DNA from: Bacteroidota bacterium
Lineage (GTDB): Bacteria; Bacteroidota; Bacteroidia; Chitinophagales; Chitinophagaceae
Assembly: GCA_018268055.1 (NCBI GenBank)
Contig: JAFDXF010000094.1
Span: 1 to 64,000 of the forward strand
DNA length: 64,000 bases
Direction: 5' to 3'
Made by a program: the position numbers and the translations under genes
The notes under the pieces: model-generated
Databases searched by the model: none
What the model was told of the DNA's origin: nothing
Seen by the model: only the letters and a program-made list of their open reading frames with translations
In this document: one piece after another, positions 53,132 through 60,712 of the stretch
Numbering within the stretch: the stretch's first letter is position 1
Layout: every line of letters starts with the position of its first letter

Positions 53132-54067
53132 CTACTTTTTTTCTTCCATATTTTTTTGCTGAGAATTGATACTCACATTTAATTCAAAACCAATTAACAG
53201 AACCAAAGAATTGATAAATATCAATGCCATCATGATAATGATTGTGCTGATAGAGCCATAAAACTGATTGTAATGTCCAAACCTTCCAACCCACCAAGAG
53301 AAGCCAAGAGTGGTTAAAAGCATCAGAATCGTAGCAACAATGGAGCCGGGATTGAACAACGGCCATCTTTTATCTACCGCAGGTGCATAACGATAGATAT
53401 AAGTGATGCATGCAAAGAATAATAAAATAATGACTATCCAACGGGTATTCGTAATAATTGTTTTTACCGATTTACTTTCTATACCAAAAAAGTCTAACAC
53501 AGTTCCTCTTGCTACTAATAAAAGTACCGAAGCAAGTACAAGTATGTAAATTATAAATGTAATTTTTAATGCAACCCCTCGTTTTTGTAAACCGGTTCTT
53601 TTTTTAAAGCCAAGATAGCCTTTATCAAAAGAGCGTTGAATACCCATCAAAGCATTGGACGAAAAAAACATGGATAAAACAAAACCTAAAGAGAGTAAGC
53701 CGGTACGAGGTTTATTGATAAAGTCCTGTAAGAAGTGAATCAGGTTTGCATGATCTTTTTCGCCGGGAATTACATCGCGGATTAATTCATATAACCCTTG
53801 TTGAAATGATTTGGACACCGGAAGAAAAGGTAATAACGTGAATAAAAAAATGATTGCCGGAGGAATCGCCATTACCAAGTTGAAAGCAATAGCAGAGGCT
53901 CGTTCTGTCATACCAACAGTTTTAATTTGTCGGAAAAAAAATACGACAACATCAAAAAGAGATACACCTTTAAATCCGGGTAGTGAGTTATTCTTGCTCT
54001 TGTGAATAATGAATTTACCCGGTTGTGATGTTGCTATTTTATTTCCTATTTTCTGGAACAGCGACAT
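53132..54067 (-). CDS. YihY/BrkB family inner-membrane protein
   Basis: A 311-residue protein with about six transmembrane helices and the YihY/UPF0761 layout: MTERASAIAFNLVMAIPPAIIFLF near residue 55, SLGFVLSMFFSSNALMGIQRSFDKGY near 125, and the closing FYGSISTIIIMMALIFINSLVLLIGFELN. Function is unsettled; it was once mislabelled ribonuclease BN. Its first 29 bp overlap the end of mltG, so translation is probably coupled. Confidence 0.92.
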   Translation of the reverse strand: MSLFQKIGNKIATSQPGKFIIHKSKNNSLPGFKGVSLFDVVVFFFRQIKTVGMTERASAIAFNLVMAIPPAIIFLFTLLPFLPVSKSFQQGLYELIRDVIPGEKDHANLIHFLQDFINKPRTGLLSLGFVLSMFFSSNALMGIQRSFDKGYLGFKKRTGLQKRGVALKITFIIYILVLASVLLLVARGTVLDFFGIESKSVKTIITNTRWIVIILLFFACITYIYRYAPAVDKRWPLFNPGSIVATILMLLTTLGFSWWVGRFGHYNQFYGSISTIIIMMALIFINSLVLLIGFELNVSINSQQKNMEEKK

Positions 54068-55103
54068 TTTTTTCTTGATTTGCTTTTTTGGTAGAATCCA
54101 TTCTTCTCGTTAATTCCTGCTGGTATAAGTGTGCATATTTTAAATGGTCATTATAATTAGTAGTGAAAATACTACTACCATCAAAATTGCTGCTTGCTAC
54201 GAAATATAGATATTCTGTCTTTGGGGCGTTCAATACTGCGTCAATTGTTTCGGGCTGTGGTGTACATATAGGTCCCGGAGGTAAGCCTCTATTGAGGTAA
54301 GTGTTATAGGGCGATATAGTTTTTAAATGAACGCTCAATATTCTTTTAAGACTAAAATCTCTCATTGCGTACTTAATGGTGGGATCGGCTTGTAGTGGCA
54401 TACCCACTCTTATTCTATTGAGATAGGTACTGGCAATATTTCCTTTATCAGATTTTTTAAGTGTTTCTTCATCTACGATGGATGCAAGTGTAATCACTTG
54501 AATAGGAGTGAGGTGTAAACTGTCTGCTTTTATTTTTCTTTCTTGTGTCCAAAATGTTTGATAGGTATTGTAAAATTGCTGATAAACTTTTTCAGGAGTC
54601 GAATTCCATTTTAACGAATAAGTATAAGGCATTACAATAGCCATTACGGTATTGGTATCTACTCCATATTTTTTCAATGAATCAGTATTATGCAAGAAGT
54701 TGATCATTTGAAGTGAGTCGAATTCGAAATCATATTTTTTACCAAATTTACCGGCAAAGAGTTCCGGCGTTCTTTCTTTATTAATGGTTAATTTTACTTC
54801 TGCTTGATTTCCGCTACGCAGTATTCGGATGAGTGAATAATTGCTCATGCCGTCCGAAATTTTATATCGGCCTGCTTTAGGTTTTGTAAAACGCAAAATT
54901 TTACAAGCCAAATCAAATCCTTTACCGTTAATGAAATTTTGATTGATTAGATTTGATTTAACAGTCGCAAGGTCATCACCGGTGTGTACATAGAAAAATA
55001 CATCTTGTTTGTTAGAAACAGAAGGCTTCAAAAGCATAAAGCCGAAGTATGCTGCAACTGTTATAATAATTACGAGAATAAAAAGGATAAGTTTTTTGAT
55101 CAT
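54039..55103 (-). CDS. mltG: Endolytic murein transglycosylase
   Basis: Inner-membrane enzyme that cuts nascent glycan strands and so sets their length. The 354-residue protein has one N-terminal transmembrane helix (~4-24), a LysM-like subdomain near 38-105, and the YceG domain with PLQADPTIKYAM and LPPGPICTPQPETIDAVLNAP. The catalytic Glu is in LASIVDEETLKKSDKGNIA near residue 218. Cotranscribed with the yihY-like gene, which it overlaps. Confidence 0.94.
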   Translation of the reverse strand: MIKKLILFILVIIITVAAYFGFMLLKPSVSNKQDVFFYVHTGDDLATVKSNLINQNFINGKGFDLACKILRFTKPKAGRYKISDGMSNYSLIRILRSGNQAEVKLTINKERTPELFAGKFGKKYDFEFDSLQMINFLHNTDSLKKYGVDTNTVMAIVMPYTYSLKWNSTPEKVYQQFYNTYQTFWTQERKIKADSLHLTPIQVITLASIVDEETLKKSDKGNIASTYLNRIRVGMPLQADPTIKYAMRDFSLKRILSVHLKTISPYNTYLNRGLPPGPICTPQPETIDAVLNAPKTEYLYFVASSNFDGSSIFTTNYNDHLKYAHLYQQELTRRMDSTKKANQEKNVAVPENRK

Positions 55104-55117
55104 AAGTATTACAAATT

Positions 55118-55143
55118 AAAACAAAAAACCCGGATAAACCGGG
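55118..55143 (-). terminator. Intrinsic terminator of the aldolase gene
   Basis: On the minus strand: CCCGG-TTTAT-CCGGG followed by TTTTTTGTTTT. A short but GC-rich stem (55129-55133 with 55139-55143). Confidence 0.8.
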
Positions 55144-55169
55144 CTTTTCTTGATTAACGGGTGTTAAGT

Positions 55170-56240
55170 TTATGCAATGGTAATATCATTGTCTAAGTAA
55201 ACATCTTGAATAGCGTTAAGAATATCAACACCTTCGTTCATTGGGCGTTGAAATGCTTTACGTCCACTGATCAATCCCATACCACCGGCTCTTTTATTGA
55301 TAACAGCAGTAGTTACTGCTTCAGCTTTATCACTTGCGCCGGATGAAGCGCCGCCACTGTTGATTAATCCTGCACGCCCCATGTAACAATTTGCGACCTG
55401 ATATCTACAAAGGTCAATAGGATGGTCTGTTGCCAATTTTTCATACATCAACTTGTCTATTTTACCGTAAGCAGATTCTTTGGTATTCAAAGCGAGATAG
55501 CCGCCATTATTCTCCGGAAGCTTTTGTTTGATGATATCTGCTTCTATAGTTACGCCAAGATGATTTGCTTGACCTGTTAGGTCTGCAGAAACGTGGTAAT
55601 CTTTATCTTTTTTAAATGCAGGATTACGAAGGTAGCACCAAAGAATAGTAGCCATTCCCAATTCGTGTGCCATCTCAAATGCTTTAGATACTTCTTGTAT
55701 TTGTCTGGTTGATTCTTCACTGCCGAAGTAAATAGTAGCTCCTACTGCTGCGGCTCCTAATTCCCAACTTGCTTTCACAGAAGTAAACATTATCTGATCA
55801 AACTTATTTGGGTAGGTTAAAAATTCATTGTGATTTATTTTTACAATGAATGGAATTTTATGTGCATATTTTCTAGCCATAAAGCCAAAGCTTCCGTACG
55901 TAGTAGCCACTGCATTGCAACCACCTTCGATGGCCAATTTGATAATATTTTCCGGATCAAAATAAATTGGATTTTTTGCAAAGGATGCTCCGGCACTGTG
56001 TTCTACACCTTGGTCAACAGGCAGAATAGATAAATAACCGGTATTGGCCAAACGACCTTTACCGTACATCGCCTGAAGATTGCGCAATACTTGAGGGTTA
56101 CGGTCACTTGCCTGAAAAATTCTATCTACAAAATCAGGACCCGGAAGGTGCAACGATTCTTTAGCAATTGTTTTAGACTGATGATTGAGCAAAAACTCGG
56201 CCTTATCACCTAATAATTCTACAGTTGTTTTATTTGCCAT
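55170..56240 (-). CDS. fbaB: Class I fructose-bisphosphate aldolase (DhnA/FbaB type)
   Basis: Schiff-base aldolase of glycolysis and gluconeogenesis. The 356-residue protein has [17 protein letters not shown] near residue 70, [36 protein letters not shown], and the C-terminal [18 protein letters not shown] and [19 protein letters not shown], characteristic of the FbaB/DhnA family. ATG 56240 is selected ([12 protein letters not shown]), with a -7 box 19 nt upstream and 13 extra upstream residues rejected. Confidence 0.93.
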   Translation of the reverse strand: MANKTTVELLGDKAEFLLNHQSKTIAKESLHLPGPDFVDRIFQASDRNPQVLRNLQAMYGKGRLANTGYLSILPVDQGVEHSAGASFAKNPIYFDPENIIKLAIEGGCNAVATTYGSFGFMARKYAHKIPFIVKINHNEFLTYPNKFDQIMFTSVKASWELGAAAVGATIYFGSEESTRQIQEVSKAFEMAHELGMATILWCYLRNPAFKKDKDYHVSADLTGQANHLGVTIEADIIKQKLPENNGGYLALNTKESAYGKIDKLMYEKLATDHPIDLCRYQVANCYMGRAGLINSGGASSGASDKAEAVTTAVINKRAGGMGLISGRKAFQRPMNEGVDILNAIQDVYLDNDITIA

Positions 56241-56259
56241 GTGCGTTTTTTTTGTGGTG

Positions 56260-56267
56260 CAAAGATA
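56260..56267 (-). promoter_or_regulatory. -7 promoter element of the aldolase gene (TATCTTTG)
   Basis: Perfect consensus on the minus strand, 19 nt before ATG 56240. Confidence 0.6.
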
Positions 56268-56321
56268 GGGAAGGAGCAAGAGTTATAGAATGAAACTAAT
56301 GGTTATTAATCGGTCAACTTT

Positions 56322-57113
56322 TTAATATGACAACGCCTTGTTTCTTATTTTGCTGAAATAAGCAGGAGCTTGCATTATTCTGCTGCCATACCAACTAAAT
56401 AGCTCGCCGTCTGCTAATATTATTTTGACTTCAGGTAAAAGTTTTTGAAATGCTTCAAGATGTTTTTCTTTAAACGGATAAGGTTCGGATGAGAGGATAA
56501 TTAATTCACATTTGTTCATTTTTATTTCTTCAATGTTGATTTCAGGATATCTTTTTTTGTCTAAAAAAATATTTTCAAATCCGGCAGCTTGCATCATAGT
56601 GTTGATGAAAGTATCGCTGCCTGCTACCATAAATGGGTTTTGCCATATAAGGTATGCTGTTTTAATTTTACGATTATCTGTATTTAGATTATTGAAGTTT
56701 TGTTGAATATTAGTTACGATTTCTTTTGCTTTAATTTTTGTACTTGTTAATGTTCCGATTTTTAAAATCATATCATTATTATCTTCCAAAGAAATGATAT
56801 CGCTAATCCAAACAGGGTAGTGCTGCATTAAAATTTCAATATCGCTTTTTAGATTTTCTTCTTTGTTTGCAATAATGAGGTCAGGCTTTAGTGAGTGAAT
56901 GGCGTCAATATTTATATTTTTTGTGCCGCCTACTTTTGTTTTAGCATTGAACCATTTGTCGGGATGAATACAAAATTTAGTAATGCCTACTACTTCATCA
57001 GATAAGCCTAAATCGTGGAGTAGCTCAGTTTGCGAGGGGACTAAAGAAATGATTCTTTTAGGAATGTAATCGAGTGCGATTGTTCGTCCTGTTTGATCTA
57101 TAAATGAGGGCAT
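56322..57113 (-). CDS. BtuF-like ABC substrate-binding protein lacking a signal peptide
   Basis: A 263-residue protein of the helical-backbone metal-receptor type (periplasmic-binding 2, cobalamin or siderophore). Marks: RIISLVPSQTELLHDLGLSDEVVGITKFC near residue 20, VGGTKNINIDAIHSLKPDLIIANKEEN near 62, VAGSDTFINTMMQAAGFEN, and ADGELFSWYGSRI. From ATG 57113 (MPSFIDQTGRTI) no signal peptide or lipobox is present, and the -7 box 4 nt upstream rules out a longer start. Either it is cytoplasmic or exported by another route. No permease or ATPase gene is adjacent. Confidence 0.85.
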   Translation of the reverse strand: MPSFIDQTGRTIALDYIPKRIISLVPSQTELLHDLGLSDEVVGITKFCIHPDKWFNAKTKVGGTKNINIDAIHSLKPDLIIANKEENLKSDIEILMQHYPVWISDIISLEDNNDMILKIGTLTSTKIKAKEIVTNIQQNFNNLNTDNRKIKTAYLIWQNPFMVAGSDTFINTMMQAAGFENIFLDKKRYPEINIEEIKMNKCELIILSSEPYPFKEKHLEAFQKLLPEVKIILADGELFSWYGSRIMQAPAYFSKIRNKALSY

Positions 57114-57117
57114 TGCA

Positions 57118-57125
57118 CAAAAGTA
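57118..57125 (-). promoter_or_regulatory. -7 promoter element of the BtuF-like gene (TACTTTTG)
   Basis: Perfect TAnnTTTG ending 4 nt before ATG 57113; predicts a leaderless mRNA. Confidence 0.55.
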
Positions 57126-57178
57126 TTCTTTGCGACTAAAGTACAATAGTTGAATATGGTTTCAATAATTATTAATGT

Positions 57179-57402
57179 AAAAAAATCACCGCGCCACCTG
57201 CTAAACGGAGTTCAGCAGGTGGGGTTCCGGACGCAAATTTTTTCAATGGATTTGGACACGGTGATAACCGATTAAATCGGGCTTCAAGGAATTGGATTGT
57301 CTCTCAATGAGGACATTTGGATTTTCTTGGTTTTTCAAGGAACTGGAACTGGTTTTTCAGTTGGATTTGGTACTTGGTCTTTTTCTGGATTATTGGATAA
57401 AT
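57179..57402 (-). ncRNA. Candidate structured small RNA with its own promoter and terminator
   Basis: A 464-bp gap between the cystathionine synthase terminator and the BtuF-like gene has no plausible coding sequence. Read on the minus strand, a -7 box TACTTTTG (57416-57409) is followed by a C-rich, weakly structured 5' part with repeated TCCAxTTCCTTGAA-type motifs. A hairpin follows at 57280-57268 (CCGAT-TAA-ATCGG). The 3' domain is closed by ATCACCG (57265-57259) with CGGTGAT (57191-57185) around a 9-bp hairpin (57222-57214 with 57202-57194), then a T-run to 57179. The closing stem plus T7 is terminator-like. I recognise no known RNA family; expression is inference. Confidence 0.5.
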
Positions 57403-57519
57403 TCAAAACAAAAGTAATGGCTGTTACAATATTGTGAAAGAGCAAAACAACTTGTTTTTATATCAATTTTTCCTATTCTTTTTCGAGTATAACTGACCAA
57501 TAACTAATCGCCTTATTAC

Positions 57520-57552
57520 GAAAAATGCCTCTCGTATTTTTACGAAAGGCAT
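57520..57552 (-). terminator. Intrinsic terminator of cystathionine beta-synthase
   Basis: Stem 57542-57552 with 57525-57535, 11 bp with one wobble, then TTTTT on the minus strand. Confidence 0.85.
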
Positions 57553-57577
57553 CAAAAATGGTTAAAGAATACGGTAT

Positions 57578-58936
57578 TTAGTTGCCTAATGATTGAATGA
57601 CATCGTATTTGGTAACTATATGAAAGTTCCCAGCTTCGTCTTTTGCCAATACTGCGCCGTTTTCTTTATTAATTAAATGACTGAGTTTTTCAACCGGGCT
57701 ATCAAAGGATACAACAGGGAAAGAATGTTCTAATACATCCTCCACTTTTGCATTTTTGATTTCAGGATTATTAAATATTTTTTGAAAGAGCCCTCCTTCG
57801 CTGATAGAACCGGTTAAGTTTGCTCCGATCATTACGGGAATTTGCTCAATATCATATTTTTTCATCAGTTCTACAGCTTCTGCTACTGTTTGCTCAGGGG
57901 CGACAGTTATTAATCGTTTATTACCTCTTGCACTTACAACATCACGGAAAGATTTTACATCTAAGAAACCTCTTTCCATCATCCATTGATCGTTGTAAAC
58001 TTTTCCTACATACCTACTACCGTGATCGTGTAGAATGCAAACTACGAAGTCATCTTTTTTGAGCGTGCTTTTCAATTGCATCAATCCTTGTAGGCAACTT
58101 CCAGCACTGTATCCACAGAACAAGCCTTCTTCTTTTGCCAGTCTGCGAGCCATTACTGCACCGTCTTTATCGGTTACTTGTTCAAAGTAGTCGATCACAG
58201 ACATATCATAGTTTTTCGGAACAAAGTCTTCGCCAAAACCTTCACTAATATATGGATGCACCTCGTTCATGTCTATTTCTCCCGTACGAAAGTATTTTGT
58301 GAGCAAAGAGCCATAAACGTCTATTGCCCAAATTTTTATGTTTGGATTTTTTTCTTTCAAATATTGTGCTGTGCCGGTAATTGTGCCTCCCGTTCCTGCG
58401 GTGCAAACAAGATGGGTAATCTTTCCATCTGTCTGATTCCAGATTTCTGGGCCGGTGGTTTCGTAATGTGCCAAGCGATTAGCGAGGTTGTCGTACTGAT
58501 TCATGTGGTATGAGTCGGGCACTTCCTTTGCCAGTCTTGCAGCCACACTATAATAACTTTTTGGATCATCTGGCATCACATTAGTTGGGCAAACAATTAC
58601 TTCAGCGCCTACAGCTTTCAAAATATCTGCTTTTTCTTTGGATTGCTTATCAGTAGTAACGAAAATACATTTATAACCTTTCACCACAGCTGCTAATGCC
58701 AAGCCCATTCCGGTATTTCCACTCGTTCCTTCTATGATAGTTCCTCCGGGTTTTAGTTTGCCTTCCTGTTCGGCTACTTCCACCATTTTCAGCGCCATTC
58801 GGTCTTTGATAGAGTTTCCGGGATTGAAGTAATCTACCTTAGCGGTAACTGTACAAGGAAAATCTTTAGTGATTTTATTCAACTTTATCAGTGGTGTATT
58901 TCCTATTGTTTCAAGAATGTTGTTTTTAATATCCAT
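57578..58936 (-). CDS. Cystathionine beta-synthase with C-terminal CBS pair
   Basis: PLP enzyme that joins homocysteine and serine in transsulfuration. The 452-residue protein has the catalytic domain (1-~325) with the Schiff-base Lys in FNPGNSIKDRMALKM near residue 40, the phosphate loops EGTSGNTGMGLAL and CTAGTGGTITGTAQYL, and GYSAGSCLQGLMQL. Two CBS motifs occupy ~335-452 (VAEAVELMKKYDIEQIPVM; SFDSPVEKLSHLI) and could bind adenosyl ligands. There is no N-terminal heme extension. ATG 58936 is used. Cysteine synthase is the main alternative, but the CBS pair favours this call. Confidence 0.88.
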   Translation of the reverse strand: MDIKNNILETIGNTPLIKLNKITKDFPCTVTAKVDYFNPGNSIKDRMALKMVEVAEQEGKLKPGGTIIEGTSGNTGMGLALAAVVKGYKCIFVTTDKQSKEKADILKAVGAEVIVCPTNVMPDDPKSYYSVAARLAKEVPDSYHMNQYDNLANRLAHYETTGPEIWNQTDGKITHLVCTAGTGGTITGTAQYLKEKNPNIKIWAIDVYGSLLTKYFRTGEIDMNEVHPYISEGFGEDFVPKNYDMSVIDYFEQVTDKDGAVMARRLAKEEGLFCGYSAGSCLQGLMQLKSTLKKDDFVVCILHDHGSRYVGKVYNDQWMMERGFLDVKSFRDVVSARGNKRLITVAPEQTVAEAVELMKKYDIEQIPVMIGANLTGSISEGGLFQKIFNNPEIKNAKVEDVLEHSFPVVSFDSPVEKLSHLINKENGAVLAKDEAGNFHIVTKYDVIQSLGN

Positions 58937-58955
58937 GGCAAGCAATTATAGGTTG

Positions 58956-58963
58956 CAAAGTTA
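58956..58963 (-). promoter_or_regulatory. -7 promoter element of cystathionine beta-synthase (TAACTTTG)
   Basis: Perfect TAnnTTTG on the minus strand, 19 nt before ATG 58936. Confidence 0.55.
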
Positions 58964-59026
58964 AGCTTTTTGAAGTGTGGGAGCAGGGCGTATTAGGGAT
59001 ATAAGTTTTAAGCAGATAAAATGTTA

Positions 59027-59524
59027 TTAAAACATCTTCTGAACACCATAAGCTATTTTTGCTTCGTGTTCCAAGAGCCATTGCTTGCGCCATAATCCAC
59101 CGCCATAACCTACTAACTTTCCCGAAGCGCCAATCACTCTGTGACAAGGAACAATGATGACAATATTGTTTTTGCCATTTGCATTGGCAACAGCACGAGT
59201 TGCTTTACTATCGCCGATACGCCGTGCAAGTTCTAAATAGCTGATTGTTTTCCCAAAAGCAATATTTTGCAATTCGTTCCATACTTCTTGCTGAAAAGCT
59301 GTGCCTTGCTGATGGAGTGGTAAATTAAAAAACTGAAGTTGCCCATTGAAATATTGTATCAATTGCTCAAGGCACTGTATGAGCATAGGTGGCATATTCC
59401 TTTTACGAGCAGGTATCTTTTGAGTTGTGTCATGAAAAGCTATTTCACTGATAAAATGCTCTGTTCCGGTTATTTTGAGTAGGCCTACCGGCGATTGATA
59501 ATATGTAGTGAACTGCTCGGCCAA
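59027..59524 (-). CDS. ogt: Methylated-DNA-protein-cysteine methyltransferase
   Basis: Suicide repair protein for O6-alkylguanine. The 165-residue protein has the DNA-binding helix SKATRAVANANGKN and the acceptor-Cys motif IVPCHRVIGASGKLVGYGGGLWRKQWLL, with the N-terminal SPVGLLKITG typical of Ogt. The start is TTG 59524 (LAEQFTTYYQS); no ATG lies in frame near it, so the precise start is unsure. Confidence 0.93.
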   Translation of the reverse strand: MAEQFTTYYQSPVGLLKITGTEHFISEIAFHDTTQKIPARKRNMPPMLIQCLEQLIQYFNGQLQFFNLPLHQQGTAFQQEVWNELQNIAFGKTISYLELARRIGDSKATRAVANANGKNNIVIIVPCHRVIGASGKLVGYGGGLWRKQWLLEHEAKIAYGVQKMF

Positions 59525-59554
59525 TACTGTTCGCTCTTTTTACGTATTGAAGCG

Positions 59555-59661
59555 ATAAAGTAAAGTTAGGAATAAAAGGAGTAGCGAGTAGAGTTTAAAG
59601 TAGTAGAAGATAGTTGAGGATAGATTAAAATAAGTTGAAATTAGTTGAAGATAGTTTAGAA
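59555..59661. repeat. Purine-rich degenerate short repeat
   Basis: A gene-free stretch built of variants of (t)agttgaagatag / taaagtag. No open frame with family features. Its complement resembles the taaacta blocks at 1283-1384. It likely arose as a slipped microsatellite that has decayed. Confidence 0.5.
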
Positions 59662-59725
59662 ACACAAAACTGTTTAACAACTTATAGGTTACCTATTTAA
59701 AACAAAAAAGCAAAATAATACTTTC

Positions 59726-60595
59726 TTACTCATCAATCAATTTTGCCAATTGATTTAATTCATATTGTTTGTAAGTTTCTTTTTCACTCTTAAAGCATTT
59801 AGCAAACTCTTCTAATAAGTATTGAATAACTTGTCTGTTTTGTAACGGTTTGAAATATGAAGGAACCGGCGGCACTGAAATGCGTTTGAAGTAATCGTCA
59901 ACATCTTGATGCGTAAAAATTTGTCCGCTTGTAGGATCTATAAAAAATTCTATTTTATGAAAAGGGTTGTGTAAATTTTCTGGTGATAGACCGGGCTTGA
60001 AATAACCGAGTATAAATTGTTTGGGAATACGCAAAACCTTTACCGGTACATCCAGCATTTCACAAAGAATCAAATAAATGATTCCGTTGCTTATCTGATT
60101 TCCTTTCTTAGACTCAAAAGTTTTATTGATTAAAAACTCATTCGGTTCTTGATAATTTACTTCATTTCCTTTCAGTCCGTAATAACTGTATAGAATACTG
60201 GTGATGATATTCACTTGTTCTAACGGTGTGAGGTAATTATTCAGTTCCAACCAGATATTCCGACGCACTTTCTCAATCTCTGAAAGTGTAGTGGTCGTGG
60301 CTAATTCGGGAAATTGAAATTTACTTACTAACAAAGAGCCCAATAATAAATCACAATGCCCCGATCGTGACCATTGCTTAAAATCTTCAGTCAAATCATT
60401 GAAGTGAAGCCGATGAATGAGTTGCTCTATGCGATTTTGTGTTGCTTCATTTGGAATGGTTTCCCAAAGATGTTCCAAATTGGGGATGATATTCTTGCCA
60501 TAGTCGACAATCTTATTAGACACGGCGCCAAACACATCTTCATCCGGATCGTCAATTAAAGTGAAGAGGGCGGTTATCTCTTTGGTTGTTTCCAT
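59726..60595 (-). CDS. SirB1-family transglutaminase-like protein
   Basis: A 289-residue protein. The N-terminal half is helical with a HEAT-like feel (LFTLIDDPDEDVFGAVSNKIVDYG). The central block FLINKTFESKKGNQISNGIIYLILCEMLDVPVKVLRIPKQFILGYF matches the SirB1/transglutaminase-like signature, in which relatives read LerRrGnPvsL...GlPV..vn.PgHFl; the usual His of PgHF is Gln here (PKQFI), and the Cys position is not obvious. It therefore may not be a protease or transglutaminase. I use ATG 60595 (METTKEITALF); an ATG at 60643 is an alternative. Confidence 0.8.
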   Translation of the reverse strand: METTKEITALFTLIDDPDEDVFGAVSNKIVDYGKNIIPNLEHLWETIPNEATQNRIEQLIHRLHFNDLTEDFKQWSRSGHCDLLLGSLLVSKFQFPELATTTTLSEIEKVRRNIWLELNNYLTPLEQVNIITSILYSYYGLKGNEVNYQEPNEFLINKTFESKKGNQISNGIIYLILCEMLDVPVKVLRIPKQFILGYFKPGLSPENLHNPFHKIEFFIDPTSGQIFTHQDVDDYFKRISVPPVPSYFKPLQNRQVIQYLLEEFAKCFKSEKETYKQYELNQLAKLIDE

Positions 60596-60700
60596 GGTAG
60601 CATTTCGCCTGCAATATCTATTTTGCATCGGAAACTTATTCATTAAACTTTTCCACAGTTGGGGATTGAGAAATAAATGTGTATGGATTGTTTATTTGTT

Positions 60701-60708
60701 TAAGTTTG
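60701..60708 (+). promoter_or_regulatory. -7 promoter element of the DUF2891 gene (TAAGTTTG)
   Basis: Perfect TAnnTTTG ending 4 nt before ATG 60713; predicts a leaderless mRNA. Confidence 0.55.
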
Positions 60709-60712
60709 GATT

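Noticed and set aside
57207..57396. Plus-strand GGA-rich RNA resembling CsrB/RsmY
   Set aside because: Many GGA motifs occur on the plus strand, but there is no plus-strand terminator after them and CsrA is generally lacking in Bacteroidota; promoter and terminator signals favour the minus strand.
58926..59147. 73-codon minus-strand frame overlapping ogt and the cystathionine synthase start
   Set aside because: Out-of-frame shadow of ogt; it also covers the promoter of the cystathionine synthase gene.
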